A DNA stretch of 5,462 bases from Sphingomonadales bacterium (lineage in GTDB: Bacteria; Pseudomonadota; Alphaproteobacteria; Sphingomonadales; Sphingomonadaceae): the NCBI GenBank assembly GCA_027489295.1, contig JAIYAA010000045.1:1-5462 (forward strand). Reading direction: 5' to 3'. This document shows, piece after piece, positions 3,627-5,462 of the stretch. Position numbers and translations under genes: made by a program. The notes beneath the pieces were generated by a model. The model was given only the letters and a program-made list of their open reading frames with translations. It was not told the DNA's origin and made no database searches. Within the stretch, counting starts at the first letter, position 1. Every line of letters starts with the position of its first letter.

Positions 3627-5462
3627 GAGCCCCCGCGACAGCTGCAGCGCGCCGTGCAGCCGCGCGGCGGGGTTCGCCCAGGCGCGGTTGATGACGAGCT
3701 TCATGTCCGGCCGCAGCCGCGCGGTCTCGCCCAGCTTCTCCACATAGGCGATCAGTCCCGCCGGGTTGGGGAACTTGTCGTTGTGGAACGTGACCAGCGC
3801 GCCCTTCGGGCCCAGGTCGAGCTTGGCGATGCACGCGTTCTTGGCGTTGAGCTTGGTCTCGATCAGGCGCAGCAGGTTCTCGGTCGGCTCGGGCAGCTTG
3901 CCGAAGCGGTCGATCAGCTCGGCGGCGAAGCTCTCGATGCCGTCGGTTTCCTCCACCTCGTTCAGGCGGCGATACAGGCCCATGCGCAGGTCCAGGTCCG
4001 GCACATAGTCCTCGGGGATCATGATCGGCGCGTCGACGGTGATCTGCGGCGAGAGATCCTTCGGCCGCGCCTCGTCGCGCAGGCCACCGGCCTTGGCCTC
4101 CATGATCGCCTCTTCCAGCATCGACTGGTAGAGTTCGTAGCCAACCTCCTTGATATGGCCCGACTGCTCGTCGCCCAGCAGGTTGCCGGCGCCGCGGATA
4201 TCCAGATCGTGGCTGGCGAGCTGGAAGCCCGCGCCCAGGCTTTCGAGGTCGGAGAGCACCTTCAGCCGCTTTTCCGCCGCCTCGGTCATCTGTCGCTCGG
4301 GCGGCGTGGTCATATAGGCATAGGCGCGGGTCTTCGAACGCCCGACGCGGCCCCGCAGCTGGTAGAGCTGGGCAAGGCCGAACTTGTCCGCGCGGTTGAT
4401 GATCAGCGTGTTCGCGCTGGGGATGTCGAGCCCGCTCTCGACGATGGTCGTCGAGACCAGCACCTCGAACTTCTTGTCGTAGAAGGCGGACATCCGCTCC
4501 TCGACCTCGGTGGGCGCCATCTGGCCGTGGGCGACGACGTAGCGCACCTCCGGCACGTCGTTGCGCAGGAATTCCTCGATCTCCGGCAGGTCGGCGATGC
4601 GGGGCGTGACGAAATAGCTCTGGCCGCCGCGATAATGTTCGCGCAGCAGCGCCTCGCGGAGCACCACCGGATCCCATGGCATCACATAGGTGCGTACCGC
4701 CAGGCGATCGACCGGCGGCGTCTGGATCACGGACAGCTCGCGCAGCCCGCTCATCGCCATCTGCAGCGTGCGCGGGATCGGCGTGGCGGTGAGGGTGAGG
4801 ACGTGGACGTCGGTCTTGAGCGACTTCAGCCGCTCCTTGTGCGTCACGCCGAAGCGCTGCTCCTCGTCGACGATGACGAGGCCCAGGCGCTTGAAGTCGA
4901 TGTTCTTGGCCAGCACCGCATGGGTGCCAATCACCACGTCGATCGTGCCCGCGGCCAGGCCTTCCTTGACCTTCTTGGTCTCGGCAGCGGTGACCAGGCG
5001 GGAAAGGCGACCGATCTCGAGCGGGAAGCCCTCGAAGCGCGCCTTGAAGTTGTTGTAGTGCTGGCGAGCGAGCAGGGTGGTGGGGCACACCACCGCCACC
5101 TGCATGCCGGCCATCGCGGCGACGAAGGCAGCGCGCAGCGCCACCTCGGTCTTGCCAAAGCCGACATCGCCGACGACCAGCCGGTCCATCGGGCGGCCGG
5201 CGCCCAGATCGGCCAGCACGTCGCCGATCGCGCGGTCCTGATCGTCGGTTTCCTCATAGGGGAAGCGATCGACAAAGGCGGGGTAGCCGCCATGATCGGG
5301 CTCGGCGATCTCTGCGCCGCGGGTGGCGCGCAGCGCGGCGGTGGCGATGAGGTCGCCCGCGATCTCGCGGATGCGCTCCTTCATCCGCGCCTTGCGCCGC
5401 TGCCAGGCCTCGCCGCCCAGCCGGTCGAGGCTCGCGCCTTCCTCGCCCGAACCGTAGCGGCT
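3609..5462 (-). CDS. mfd: Transcription-repair coupling factor Mfd, C-terminal 617 residues (5' end outside window)
   Basis: Mfd is an ATP-dependent DNA translocase that pushes stalled RNA polymerase off template lesions and recruits UvrA for nucleotide excision repair. The frame runs open to the window edge (beginning SRYGSGEEGASLDRLGG), so the UvrB-homology region and most of the RNA-polymerase-binding domain are outside; full Mfd is about 1,150 aa. Numbering from the edge, the translocase shows Walker A GDVGFGKTE (98-106), PTTLLARQHY (127-136), GTHAVL (179-184), the DEEQ box (199-202), TATPIPRT (225-232), STTIVESGLDIPSANT (337-352) and motif VI QLRGRVGRS (368-376). The translocation (TRG-like) region, with LASHDLDIRGAGNLLGDEQSG, follows at about 415-435. 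The end is the autoinhibitory C-terminal domain (about 475-617), with RMGLYRRLNEVEE and LVINRAW. Every helicase motif appears intact. RecG shares part of this architecture, but the GEAWQRRKAR segment and the C-terminal domain identify Mfd. Confidence 0.98.
   Translation of the reverse strand, partial: SRYGSGEEGASLDRLGGEAWQRRKARMKERIREIAGDLIATAALRATRGAEIAEPDHGGYPAFVDRFPYEETDDQDRAIGDVLADLGAGRPMDRLVVGDVGFGKTEVALRAAFVAAMAGMQVAVVCPTTLLARQHYNNFKARFEGFPLEIGRLSRLVTAAETKKVKEGLAAGTIDVVIGTHAVLAKNIDFKRLGLVIVDEEQRFGVTHKERLKSLKTDVHVLTLTATPIPRTLQMAMSGLRELSVIQTPPVDRLAVRTYVMPWDPVVLREALLREHYRGGQSYFVTPRIADLPEIEEFLRNDVPEVRYVVAHGQMAPTEVEERMSAFYDKKFEVLVSTTIVESGLDIPSANTLIINRADKFGLAQLYQLRGRVGRSKTRAYAYMTTPPERQMTEAAEKRLKVLSDLESLGAGFQLASHDLDIRGAGNLLGDEQSGHIKEVGYELYQSMLEEAIMEAKAGGLRDEARPKDLSPQITVDAPIMIPEDYVPDLDLRMGLYRRLNEVEETDGIESFAAELIDRFGKLPEPTENLLRLIETKLNAKNACIAKLDLGPKGALVTFHNDKFPNPAGLIAYVEKLGETARLRPDMKLVINRAWANPAARLHGALQLSRGLAKAAG

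Noticed and set aside
3580..5088. A 502-codon open frame on the minus strand in a second frame over mfd.
   Set aside because: The translation is low-complexity Arg/Pro/Ala/Gly with no motif, while the neighbouring frame carries every Mfd helicase motif. It is a GC-driven shadow frame.

Overview
The window is GC-rich, densely coding bacterial DNA. Codon use and protein style (an Mfd of alphaproteobacterial type, a soluble globin-coupled chemoreceptor, a small DUF4440-like secreted protein) suggest an alphaproteobacterium, most likely a sphingomonad. That placement is inferred from the look of the proteins, not from a database search. Nothing points to a mobile element, prophage, CRISPR array, RNA gene or recent transfer; this looks like ordinary chromosomal backbone.

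Layout. Bases 1-1035 (+) hold the 3' part of a cyclic-di-GMP protein: the end of a degenerate GGDEF domain (GGSDF) followed by an EAL phosphodiesterase domain with all eight expected active-site residues. A 130-aa protein of unknown function (1032-1424, +) starts in a GTGA overlap with the EAL stop codon, so the two genes form an operon. Converging on it across 5 nt is a globin-coupled methyl-accepting chemotaxis protein (1430-2908, -), predicted to be a soluble haem O2 sensor for aerotaxis. A 283-bp intergenic region (2909-3191) then carries the divergent control regions of the chemoreceptor and of a 136-aa exported NTF2-like/DUF4440-type protein (3192-3602, +). Six nucleotides downstream, mfd (transcription-repair coupling factor) converges from the right edge; its last 617 codons lie in the window (3609-5462, -).

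How the genes relate. The EAL protein and the chemoreceptor both belong to signalling that commonly governs motility, one through c-di-GMP and one through CheA/CheW, but they are on opposite strands and no other che gene is visible, so a functional link is only suggested by proximity. The DUF4440-like gene and mfd look unrelated to each other and to the signalling genes.

The least explained features are: the coupled 130-aa protein downstream of the phosphodiesterase; a tandem 13-bp direct repeat with a third degenerate copy upstream of the DUF4440-like gene; the non-canonical chemoreceptor hairpin tip; and hairpins spanning both convergent gene junctions. I found no convincing entirely new system.
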